Source of the DNA: Burkholderia sp. L27(2015)
GTDB lineage: Bacteria; Pseudomonadota; Gammaproteobacteria; Burkholderiales; Burkholderiaceae
Direction: 5' to 3'
DNA length: 64,000 nt
NCBI RefSeq assembly: GCF_009765705.1
Contig: NZ_LMUX01000016.1
Span: 680,837 to 744,836 of the forward strand
Shown here one piece after another: positions 18,206-25,127 of this stretch. The translations under genes were made by a program, and so were the position numbers. The stretch's first letter is position 1. Every line of letters starts with the position of its first letter. The notes under the pieces were generated by a model that was not told the origin of the DNA, searched no databases, and saw only the letters and a program-made list of their open reading frames with translations.

Positions 18206-18541
18206 CTAGATCCCCGCCGCGGCCGCGCCGGGCGCATTTTGGGCGGCTCGGTCGAGCACCGAGATAACGTGGCGCACCAGCGCGCCGACCGTGACGAATT
18301 CCGCATCGGTGTCGCCGGCCACCATCGGGATCTCGATCTTGAAGTGCGATTCGATTTCGAATACCGCCATGGTCAGATCCAGCGAGGCGATGCCAAGATC
18401 GTCAGTGCGCACATCGAGGCGTAAATTGGCGCGCTCGATGCGGGTTTCCTTCGCGACGATATCGAGAATGGTGTTCACTCGCGGATCTTCATCGGCGTGC
18501 GGCGCGCCGGTATTATCGGCGAGTACATCGAGTGCGCTCAT
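18206..18541 (-). CDS. Acyl carrier protein of the polyketide operon
   Basis: A 111-residue ACP, longer than AcpP (about 78) because of extra residues at both ends. The prosthetic-group site is LGIASLDLTMAVFEIE, with Ser53 as the likely phosphopantetheine attachment point. The usual Asp before that Ser (D-S-L) is Ala here. The helix after it, rich in Glu, is a normal partner surface. It is the first gene of the operon and ends immediately before the ketosynthase start. It presumably carries the growing acyl chain for the KS and may hand it to the type III synthase. Confidence 0.88.
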   Translation of the reverse strand: MSALDVLADNTGAPHADEDPRVNTILDIVAKETRIERANLRLDVRTDDLGIASLDLTMAVFEIESHFKIEIPMVAGDTDAEFVTVGALVRHVISVLDRAAQNAPGAAAAGI

Positions 18542-19013
18542 AAGCGATCCTGGTAAAAGGCCGAAATCACCGGTCTTTGTGTTTGAACAGCGTACTAGAA
18601 ATGTTATACAGGAAGAGTCCCACGCACGCCGGAAGTTCCGCTGGACGGGGCTTCGCGGGGCTATCGCATGATTCAGGATGGCTACACGTCACGGTTTCAT
18701 GCAGCAAATACGGGGGCTTGCGCTGTGTTACGAAATATCACATCGGCGCACCGGGTTTATCTCAAAATTCCACGCCAGGTTGGACCATGAAAGATGCATG
18801 AAGGGCATGTTTCCGTGTGTTTTCTTTTCGCCTTCACCAAAAAACGGCAGAATGGACCCGTTTGCAGGTCTGTCGTGGATCTGTTTGCAGCCGCGTTTGT
18901 GGCCCTGTTTGTGATTCTGTCAGGCACGGGCTGCGCCCACGCGCGAACACGGCCGGTGAAGTTCATCGGCTGAGATTTTTATCAAGTACGAATTTTTCCT
19001 GAGGAGTTTTAAA
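18542..19013. other. Intergenic region between the divergent polyketide operon and yidB
   Basis: About 470 bases without a convincing gene. It should hold the promoter of the ACP-led operon (minus) and of yidB (plus). A short A+T-rich patch near 18590-18610 may belong to the minus-strand promoter. The yidB ribosome-binding site (TGAGGAG) is at about 19000-19006. No clear operator was identified. Confidence 0.5.
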
Positions 19014-19370
19014 ATGAGTCTGCTCGGTAATCTAGCTTCTCTGGTCGGCGGCGACATCGATCCGACCCAGCATCCCGCCGGCGCCAAAGTAATGGAGTTC
19101 ATCAACCAGCAACCGGGTGGTTTGGACGGGCTGGTGACGCGCTTTCACGAGCAAGGTCTGGGCGAGATCGTCAATTCCTGGGTGGGCTCGGGTCAAAATC
19201 TGCCGATTTCGGCCGACCAAGTCAAAAGCGTGCTTGGCGACGACGGCCTGGAGAGCATGGCCGCGAAACTGGGCTTGCCCGCTGGGATGGTGAACGAACT
19301 TGCGGCCAAATTTCTTCCGCAATTGATCGACAACGCGACACCGGACGGCACGGTGCCGCCGCAAAACTAA
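19014..19370 (+). CDS. YidB family protein (DUF937)
   Basis: A 118-residue soluble protein of the YidB/DUF937 family, recognised by the sequence GLDGLVTRFHEQGLGEIVNSWVGSGQNLPISADQV and the Leu/Gly-rich helical C-terminal half. Function is unknown in the family. A strong Shine-Dalgarno sequence (GAGGAG, about 9 bases before ATG) supports the start. The carboxylesterase gene follows closely on the same strand, so the two may be co-transcribed. Confidence 0.9.
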   Translation: MSLLGNLASLVGGDIDPTQHPAGAKVMEFINQQPGGLDGLVTRFHEQGLGEIVNSWVGSGQNLPISADQVKSVLGDDGLESMAAKLGLPAGMVNELAAKFLPQLIDNATPDGTVPPQN

Positions 19371-19388
19371 GTGCCGCAGCTCAACACT

Positions 19389-20069
19389 ATGACCGACTAC
19401 CTTCCGGCAATTGAAATTGAAACCGCACCGAACCCGACGTTCTCGGTGATTTGGATGCATGGCCTGGGCGCCGATGGCAACGATTTCGTGCCCGTGGTGC
19501 CGCATCTGGGCCTGCCGGCCGGCCTGGGCATCCGCTTTATCTTTCCGCACGCGCCGGCTATTCCCGTGACCTGGAACAACGGCTATGTCATGCCGGCCTG
19601 GTACGACATCGTGTCGATCGATCGCAACGCGCGCAGTGCCGACGAGGTCGGCCTGCGTCGATCACGCGATGCGGTACGCCAGTTGATCGCGCGCGAAAAC
19701 GAACGCGGCGTGCCGACCGAGCGCATTGTCGTTGCGGGTTTTTCGCAGGGCGGCGCGATGGCTTATACGGTGGCTTTAACGCACCCGCAGCGCTTAGCCG
19801 GCGTACTGGCGCTGTCCACCTATATTCCGTCTCTCAGCCTGATCGAAACGGAGTTCAGCGAGGTCAACCGGACTACGCCGATATTCGCCGCGCACGGCAC
19901 CGACGATGAGGTGCTGCCGATACAGCTCGGCGAACTGGCTCGCGATACGTTGCTGGACAAGGGATGCTCGCTGACTTGGCATGTCTACCCGATGCCGCAT
20001 AGCGTGTGCATGGACGAAATTGCGGACATCGGCGCGTGGCTGCGCGAGACGCTGGGTGCGCCGGGCTGA
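19389..20069 (+). CDS. Phospholipase/carboxylesterase family hydrolase
   Basis: An alpha/beta hydrolase of 226 residues similar to bacterial carboxylesterase EstB and acyl-protein thioesterases. The nucleophile Ser is in AGFSQGGAMAY, the Asp in HGTDDEVLP and the His in YPMPHSVC; the oxyanion region is WMHGLGADGNDF. No signal peptide is seen, so it is cytoplasmic. The ATG at 19389 is preferred. A GTG at 19371, touching the yidB stop, is in frame and would add six residues. It probably hydrolyses short acyl esters; no specific substrate can be assigned. Confidence 0.9.
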   Translation: MTDYLPAIEIETAPNPTFSVIWMHGLGADGNDFVPVVPHLGLPAGLGIRFIFPHAPAIPVTWNNGYVMPAWYDIVSIDRNARSADEVGLRRSRDAVRQLIARENERGVPTERIVVAGFSQGGAMAYTVALTHPQRLAGVLALSTYIPSLSLIETEFSEVNRTTPIFAAHGTDDEVLPIQLGELARDTLLDKGCSLTWHVYPMPHSVCMDEIADIGAWLRETLGAPG

Positions 20070-20222
20070 GGTGGCACATGAAGTGACGCATTGAGGCGCG
20101 GCGCTTAGGTGCGGCGTTTGGATGCCGAATTGGGTGCCGCGTTTGAGTGCAGTGTGCCGCCAACGCGTTTTTTGTGAACCCGGTAAGATATTCGAACCAC
20201 TTCACAACAACGGAGTTGAACG

Positions 20223-20507
20223 ATGAGCAATCAGGCGAACATCGAAGCATTCGAAGCGCAATTGAAGGCAGCAGGGTGCCAACAAATACTCGATCGGGTC
20301 TATGGTCCGAACGAATTCGTTGGGTTGCACGCACACGACTTCTCGGCACGGGCTATCGTGACCGAGGGCGAGGTGGTCATTTCGTGTAACGAGGTGGCCA
20401 AGCGATATCAGGCCGGCGATATCTTTGAAATCGCCGCGGGCCAGCCGCATACCGAACAGTATGGACCGCTCGGTGCGACTTATCGGGTTGGCCGGATGTT
20501 TGCCTGA
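20223..20507 (+). CDS. Small cupin-domain protein
   Basis: A single-domain cupin of 94 residues with metal-ligand pattern HAHDFSARAIVTEGEV (two His and a downstream Glu/Gly turn) and the second motif AGDIFEIAAGQPHTE. These small cupins act as metal-binding sensors or isomerases; no substrate is evident. A Shine-Dalgarno-like GGAG lies about 9 bases before the ATG. The preceding 150 bases contain imperfect GGTGCCGCGTTT-like repeats (20095-20145). Confidence 0.8.
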   Translation: MSNQANIEAFEAQLKAAGCQQILDRVYGPNEFVGLHAHDFSARAIVTEGEVVISCNEVAKRYQAGDIFEIAAGQPHTEQYGPLGATYRVGRMFA

Positions 20508-20665
20508 AGTCCTGCCGGAACGCGTCGCGTTTTCGATTGAAATGTTGCTTGATGTGTCCAATGCGGTGCCAACTGTGGTGTGCATTGCGGCGCCCGCCGC
20601 GGGGCTGGACGACTGCTGTCGTTGAGCCTCGCGGTGGCGAGTCGAGTGTGCTTGCGCGGGCGCGG

Positions 20666-21529
20666 TCAGAACCGCAGTGCAGCTCTGACACCCGCTTCTA
20701 TGGTGTTATTGCGCGGCTCCACAGCTTGTTCCGTGAAGTGGAATCCGTCTTGCACCACGTTCAAGGTGGCAACGTCGGATTGATGGACGCTCCAATACGT
20801 GAAATATGGTCCGATCGACCAATGGCGCGTTTCATACATTGAACTTACCCGCAATGCATAACCGCTGCGTTGACTATTGTTGGCGTCATCGGATTGGGTT
20901 ATCCCATCGTGACCGACCAAGTCGCTAAGCGACGATTTCTGATGCCCGTACACCAGGTAATCGAACTCGAAAGTGCTGGTCAGCCGGTCCGAGGGCGAAG
21001 TCAAATGCATCCGGTGAATGATGCCGACCGGAACGTAAAAATACTGGCTCTGCCTGTTGTATCCGATCGATCCGGTCTGACTGATACCCGTTAGATTGTC
21101 TTCCAAATACCGATATCCAAACCCCGTGAACATCGAGAGATCGAAGTTGCTCCTGTTCATGTCGTAGCCGATCAGTGCACGCGCCTCATAATAGAAATTC
21201 GGATCGGTTTGTGTTCCAGATGCCGACGCATAGTGGACCGGACCATTGGAGTATTTCAATTCAGCGCGTACAAAGGCGTTGTTCTTAAAATGATAGGTGC
21301 CGCTGTAATCGATCGCGCCTCGTGCGCCTTGTTCCCTTACCCCGAAGTCGGGTTCCTGATACTTGTAAAACGACGCCGAAACGCCGATTTCACTGCCGGT
21401 ACGCGTCCCCAGGTTCATAACACCCTGCTCGGTGATGCGCCGGTTGGACAGAAACGGCATGTCGTCCGCGAACGCCGACGTGGTGACACAAGCGATAGCC
21501 AGGCAGGCAGCGAGTTTTTTGGGGTTCAT
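20666..21529 (-). CDS. Predicted outer-membrane beta-barrel protein
   Basis: A 287-residue exported protein that I cannot assign to a named family. A signal peptide ends at about VTTSAFA (residue 21). The rest is a series of alternating polar/hydrophobic strands rich in Tyr, Phe, Gly and Asn (for example YDMNRSNFDLSMFTGFGYRYLED), and it ends in Phe, the terminal residue recognised by the BAM machinery. It has few Cys or Lys. It stands alone, divergent from the DUF985 gene. It may be a small porin or adhesion barrel; the role is unknown. Confidence 0.75.
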   Translation of the reverse strand: MNPKKLAACLAIACVTTSAFADDMPFLSNRRITEQGVMNLGTRTGSEIGVSASFYKYQEPDFGVREQGARGAIDYSGTYHFKNNAFVRAELKYSNGPVHYASASGTQTDPNFYYEARALIGYDMNRSNFDLSMFTGFGYRYLEDNLTGISQTGSIGYNRQSQYFYVPVGIIHRMHLTSPSDRLTSTFEFDYLVYGHQKSSLSDLVGHDGITQSDDANNSQRSGYALRVSSMYETRHWSIGPYFTYWSVHQSDVATLNVVQDGFHFTEQAVEPRNNTIEAGVRAALRF

Positions 21530-21741
21530 GGAGATCGAAGGGCTGACGGTTTGTGTAACCTTTCATTTTTATAACAAGAGGAGCCCTGCGATAGAAAACC
21601 GGTAGCTAATTTCGCAGCGACGTCACGGCTCATATCGACGGTGGATTCTACCGGCGAATTAAATTCAAGAGAAACGGATGCAAACGGCAGTTGTTATTTA
21701 GCCGCAGAAACAAATATTTAACGATTCGAACGGTGCTGAAT

Positions 21742-22260
21742 ATGAGAAACGGAAAAGACGTTAAAAATCAATTGATTGAGAAATTCTCATTAATCGCGCA
21801 TCCAGAGGGCGGCTTCTTTCGAGAAACCTACCGCTGCCGCGAAACGATTACACGCGCCGCTTTGGGCACTCAACGCAGTGCCTCGACCGCGATCTATTAC
21901 CTGTTGTGCGATGGCGCTTATTCTGCATGGCATCGAATTCGTTCGGATGAGATATGGCATTTCTATGCAGGCAGCCCGCTCGATGTGCATGTATTGGAGC
22001 TGGGCGGGCGGCGCACTACGCATCGATTAGGCAATGCGATCGAACGCAGCGACACGGTATTTCAAGCCGTGGTGCCTGCAGGGGCTTGGTTTGCCGCCGA
22101 ATGTATCGATCCGCAAGGCTACGCGCTGGCCGGATGCACGGTTGCGCCCGGGTTTGAATTCAGCGAGTTCGAGTTGGCCGAGACAGCCGCCTTGCTGGCT
22201 CAGTATCCCGACGAGGCCGAGTTGATCCAGCGACTTGGCAGACCCAGCGCGAAGGTTTGA
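21742..22260 (+). CDS. DUF985 family cupin-like protein
   Basis: A 172-residue protein of the DUF985 (cupin_5) family. HPEGGFFRETYR, STAIYYLL, SAWHRIRSDEIWHFYAG and GAWFAAECIDP are its hallmark segments, and the His/Glu residues could bind metal. Family function is not established. The ATG at 21742 is preferred to the TTG at 21691, because the added residues are unconserved and A+T-rich. The upstream 200 bases (21530-21741) are more A+T-rich than the average here and hold the divergent promoters. Confidence 0.85.
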   Translation: MRNGKDVKNQLIEKFSLIAHPEGGFFRETYRCRETITRAALGTQRSASTAIYYLLCDGAYSAWHRIRSDEIWHFYAGSPLDVHVLELGGRRTTHRLGNAIERSDTVFQAVVPAGAWFAAECIDPQGYALAGCTVAPGFEFSEFELAETAALLAQYPDEAELIQRLGRPSAKV

Positions 22261-22340
22261 TTAGCGAGGACGTTTGACTGCCGCCGGCGCGACTATCGTA
22301 CCGTAGCAATCGGCACGCGCTGTGCGGTGGAGGGGCGAGC

Positions 22341-22931
22341 TCAGTCGTTCTCAAGCGCGCGGCTGACGAATTCCAGGCGGTCTTGACCGAAAAAAAGTTC
22401 GCCGCCCACGACAAAAGTCGGACAGCCGAAAGCGCCGGCGCGCACCGCTTCATCGGTATTGGCCTTGAGTCGTTCCTTGACCTCGGCAGAGCCGATCCGT
22501 TCCTTGAAGTCTTCGGCGTCGAAACCCGCTGCGGTGAGCATGGCCGCGAGGATTGCGGGATCGCCGAGATTTTGCGGCTTCTCCCACATGGCAGAAAACA
22601 CGGCATTGATATAGGTCGCGAATTTATCCGTGTTTTCATAGGCAGCGGCGCCGCGCTGCAGGGCCAGCGTATTGATCGGAAAGGCAGCGTTGTACTCATA
22701 CTCGACGCCCCACTTGTCGGCCCACAGCGCTATATCGCGAAACATCCAAGCCGCCTTGGCCGGAATCTCGCCGGGCGCACCGTTGCCCGTTGCCTTGAAG
22801 ATGCCGCCGAGCAGTACCGGTTTCCAGACCACCACAGCACCGCGCTCGCGTGCGAGGCGCGGCAAAACGCGCGAGGCCAAGTAGGAAGTCGGGCTGCCCA
22901 CATCAAAATAGAAAATAACTGTTTTGCTCAC
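22341..22931 (-). CDS. 2-hydroxychromene-2-carboxylate isomerase family protein
   Basis: A DsbA-like/kappa-class glutathione-transferase-fold protein of 196 residues. It starts FYFDVGSPTSYLASRVLP, with the active-site Ser region typical of HCCA isomerases (NahD), and continues with WKPVLLGGIFKATGN and the C-terminal FGCPTFVVGGELFFGQDRL. The founding member isomerises a naphthalene-pathway intermediate. Many Burkholderia carry paralogues outside such pathways, and no aromatic-degradation genes are nearby. The neighbouring SDR gene on the same strand, 64 bases upstream, may be co-transcribed. Confidence 0.9.
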   Translation of the reverse strand: MSKTVIFYFDVGSPTSYLASRVLPRLARERGAVVVWKPVLLGGIFKATGNGAPGEIPAKAAWMFRDIALWADKWGVEYEYNAAFPINTLALQRGAAAYENTDKFATYINAVFSAMWEKPQNLGDPAILAAMLTAAGFDAEDFKERIGSAEVKERLKANTDEAVRAGAFGCPTFVVGGELFFGQDRLEFVSRALEND

Positions 22932-22995
22932 GATGACTCTCCGAGTGCATAAAGGGCTTTACCTCGGGGCTTTGCCCCGGGTTCTACCTCGAGTT

Positions 22996-23721
22996 TTACC
23001 ATTGCTCCAGATACGGACGTAAATCCATTTCAAAGGTCCAGGCGGTCCTGGGCTGCCGGTGCAAGTGCCAATAGTTTTCCGCGATATGAGCGGGATTCAA
23101 GATGCCGTCGACTTCCTTGAGCTTGTAACGCTCAGGGAACAGGTTTTTGATGAATTCGGTGTCAATCGCGCCGTCAATCACGATATGCGCCACGTGTATC
23201 CCTTGGGGGCCAAGCTCTCGAGCCATGCTTTGTGCAAGCGCCCTGAGGCCATGTTTCGCGCCGGCAAAAGCGGCGAAGTTCGCAGCGCCCCGAGTGCTTG
23301 CGGTCGCGCCGGTAAAGAGGATCGTGCCGTGGCCCCGCGTGAGCATGAATTTCGCAGCCTCGCGGCCCGCGAGGAAGCCGCTCATGCAGCCCATTTCCCA
23401 GACTTTGAAATATTTCTGCGCAGAGGTTTCGGTGATGCTGAATTGCACGTTGGCACCGATGTTGAATACCATGACTTCGATCGGGCCGACGTCTTTTTCG
23501 ATCGTGGCGTAGAGCGCCTTGACCTGTTCTTCCTTGCGTGCATCCGCGCCATAGGCGATGGCCTTGCCGCCTTCGGCTTCGATTGCTGCGACCAACGGCG
23601 CGAGCTTTTCCACGTCTCGCCTGACCACGCACGCGATGTAACCTTCCCTGGCGAAGCGCCGGGCAATTGCGCTGCCCAACGCGTCTCCGGCGCCGATGAT
23701 TAGCGCGACTTTCTGTCCCAT
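22996..23721 (-). CDS. Atypical short-chain dehydrogenase/reductase family protein
   Basis: A classical-size SDR of 241 residues, but with changed motifs. The glycine-rich loop is GAGDALGSAIA, and the catalytic Tyr of YxxxK is Phe152 (F-A-G-A-K, Lys156 kept). I recall an SDR subgroup in conserved-domain resources defined by this Phe replacement, so it is probably a real lineage rather than a mutant. NIGAN replaces the NNAG motif. Without Tyr it may not be a normal alcohol dehydrogenase; a binding or other catalytic role is possible. A ribosome-binding GGAG lies near the start. Confidence 0.85.
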   Translation of the reverse strand: MGQKVALIIGAGDALGSAIARRFAREGYIACVVRRDVEKLAPLVAAIEAEGGKAIAYGADARKEEQVKALYATIEKDVGPIEVMVFNIGANVQFSITETSAQKYFKVWEMGCMSGFLAGREAAKFMLTRGHGTILFTGATASTRGAANFAAFAGAKHGLRALAQSMARELGPQGIHVAHIVIDGAIDTEFIKNLFPERYKLKEVDGILNPAHIAENYWHLHRQPRTAWTFEMDLRPYLEQW

Positions 23722-24034
23722 GGTGGTTCTCCTGTCTGTGGTCTACACACGAGACCCTGGAGTAAGTCGGCGCAAACAGGGGTGAACGCTCTCGCGATCG
23801 TTCGCTTCTTGCCACCCGATTCGATGTGCCGAATTCTTTTAAGTTAAAGTTATCGTAACAATTGAATTGAAGCTACAGCAGACGCGACACTTGCGTCAAG
23901 TGATTTTGGTTTGGGAGGAGAAGCAGGCAAGCAGGCAAGCAGGCAAGCAGGGCGGCGGAGAATCACAATGAATCTCTCAGCAAAGCCCAGGGCATCGCCT
24001 TACCCGAATAGACCGAGGGGTACCGCGGTGCAGC
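23722..24034. other. Intergenic region, SDR promoter side and Rrf2 3' end
   Basis: About 310 bases with no supported gene. The part near 23830-23890 is A+T-rich and suits the minus-strand SDR promoter. It also holds the 8-base tandem repeat at 23921-23952. A 73-codon frame through the repeat has no family resemblance and was not called. Confidence 0.5.
23921..23952. repeat. 8-bp tandem repeat, four units
   Basis: AAGCAGGC repeated three times, plus AAGCAGGG. It is a short slippage-prone tract in non-coding DNA between the SDR promoter side and the Rrf2 gene 3' end. Confidence 0.85.
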
Positions 24035-24508
24035 TTAAGCTGGCTCTTTCACCTTGGTCGAGCGCGTGCGCTTGTTTTGCGCCCGCTTCATGGTTTCCTC
24101 GTCCCACGGCACAAATACCTCGGAGAGCTTGATACTTTTCAGTGACAGGCGTGCCTTCTTTTCGATGTCGCCGCGCAAGTCCTGGAGCACGTTGTGAACG
24201 CTGCAGTGATCTGCCCAATTGGAAAACGGATTTTGCACCGAGAAAAAGAGCATTTCCTCATCGCCGATCGCATCGTAGATATCGAGGAAGGTGATTTTCG
24301 TCGCGGGCCGCGCGAGCAATACGCCGCCGCCGCCGCCGCGCGCTGAGGTCAACAGCCCTGCCTTGACTAACTGGGAGACGATCTGTCGTGCGCGCGCCGC
24401 GTGTGTGTCTACCCACTTAGCGATAGTCGCGGTAGAAAGCATGCGCGGTTGATGGGCGCCGATAAAAGACATGATGTAGCACGCAGTAACGAATTTTGTC
24501 GACTTCAC
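24035..24508 (-). CDS. Rrf2 family transcriptional regulator
   Basis: A 157-residue winged-helix regulator. The N-terminal DNA-binding region includes LSTATIAKWVDTHAARARQIVSQLVKAGLLTSARGGGGGVLLARP, the Rrf2 hallmark with a Gly-rich wing. The three clustered Cys that hold an Fe-S cluster in IscR/NsrR are absent: only single Cys are seen, near residue 10 and in HCSVHN. It should therefore sense something else. The C-terminus is Lys/Arg-rich. It probably regulates itself or a neighbour; the closest genes are the SDR downstream and the small divergent protein. Confidence 0.88.
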   Translation of the reverse strand: MKSTKFVTACYIMSFIGAHQPRMLSTATIAKWVDTHAARARQIVSQLVKAGLLTSARGGGGGVLLARPATKITFLDIYDAIGDEEMLFFSVQNPFSNWADHCSVHNVLQDLRGDIEKKARLSLKSIKLSEVFVPWDEETMKRAQNKRTRSTKVKEPA

Positions 24509-24839
24509 GATGTGTGCTTCCAGTGGATGCGAATTGGCGGGTCAAACGCAGGGCAATATCCTCCAGTTTACTTCAACGCATCACGACGTTCCATTGCCCG
24601 CGCATCACTCACGCACTCAAGGCCGGCTTGCGGGCGATGATCGCTTAAGGCCGCTCGGGGAGCGTTTCTCGAACTGAAATCGTTGCGACTGTCCAAGAAT
24701 GCAAGCTGAAATGTGTCACCACGATGCCGTCTCGCGCCCTTTGCGCAGCGCCAGAATCGCGTGCCGTTCGGCGAAATAAAAGGTGATGTGGGGTGGCACA
24801 GCGTATAGTGGTGTTACTACTACGTTTCTAGGACCCGCC
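24509..24839. other. Intergenic region between Rrf2 gene and a divergent small gene
   Basis: About 330 bases with no supported gene. It contains the promoters for the Rrf2 gene (minus) and the 95-codon gene (plus). I see no clear repeats or operators. Confidence 0.4.
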
Positions 24840-25127
24840 ATGTTTTCCGTTCACCCGCTTTTATATAAAGATTTCGAAGTTCATCCGCTAGTGTTTTTGC
24901 GTAAATTCAGCAAGGCTGATGGCCATAAGAAACACGCGGAAGGCTATGACGTTGCTGTGCGCGTTTGCCGTCCAGGCGTTCCCGGTGGGGCAGAAGGCAG
25001 CCGTGTATTCCGTCCGGAGCAGACCGCAACGTTTCCCGATTTCGGTGTAGCCAAGCGTAGCGCAAGCCAGTATGGCGAAGACATCATCGACGGTAAAATT
25101 GCGGGTGCTTCCGTCAAAGATCTTTAA
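24840..25127 (+). CDS. Small conserved-looking hypothetical protein
   Basis: A 95-residue protein from the ATG at 24840 (MFSVHPLLYKDFEVHPLVF). It is basic in the middle, with single His residues and the tail YGEDIIDGKIAGASVKDL. I do not know a function. Proteins of this pattern (opening MFSVHPLLYK, ending in a YGEDIIDG motif) seem familiar from Burkholderia genomes, which supports a real gene. Its stop overlaps the 3' end of the convergent esterase gene by four bases. An upstream in-frame start at 24783 would add 19 unlikely residues. Confidence 0.65.
   Translation: MFSVHPLLYKDFEVHPLVFLRKFSKADGHKKHAEGYDVAVRVCRPGVPGGAEGSRVFRPEQTATFPDFGVAKRSASQYGEDIIDGKIAGASVKDL

Noticed and set aside
23911-24132. 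A 73-codon plus-strand frame through the 8-base repeat
   Set aside because: It overlaps the 3' end of the Rrf2 gene, has no motif, and the repeat produces a low-complexity start.
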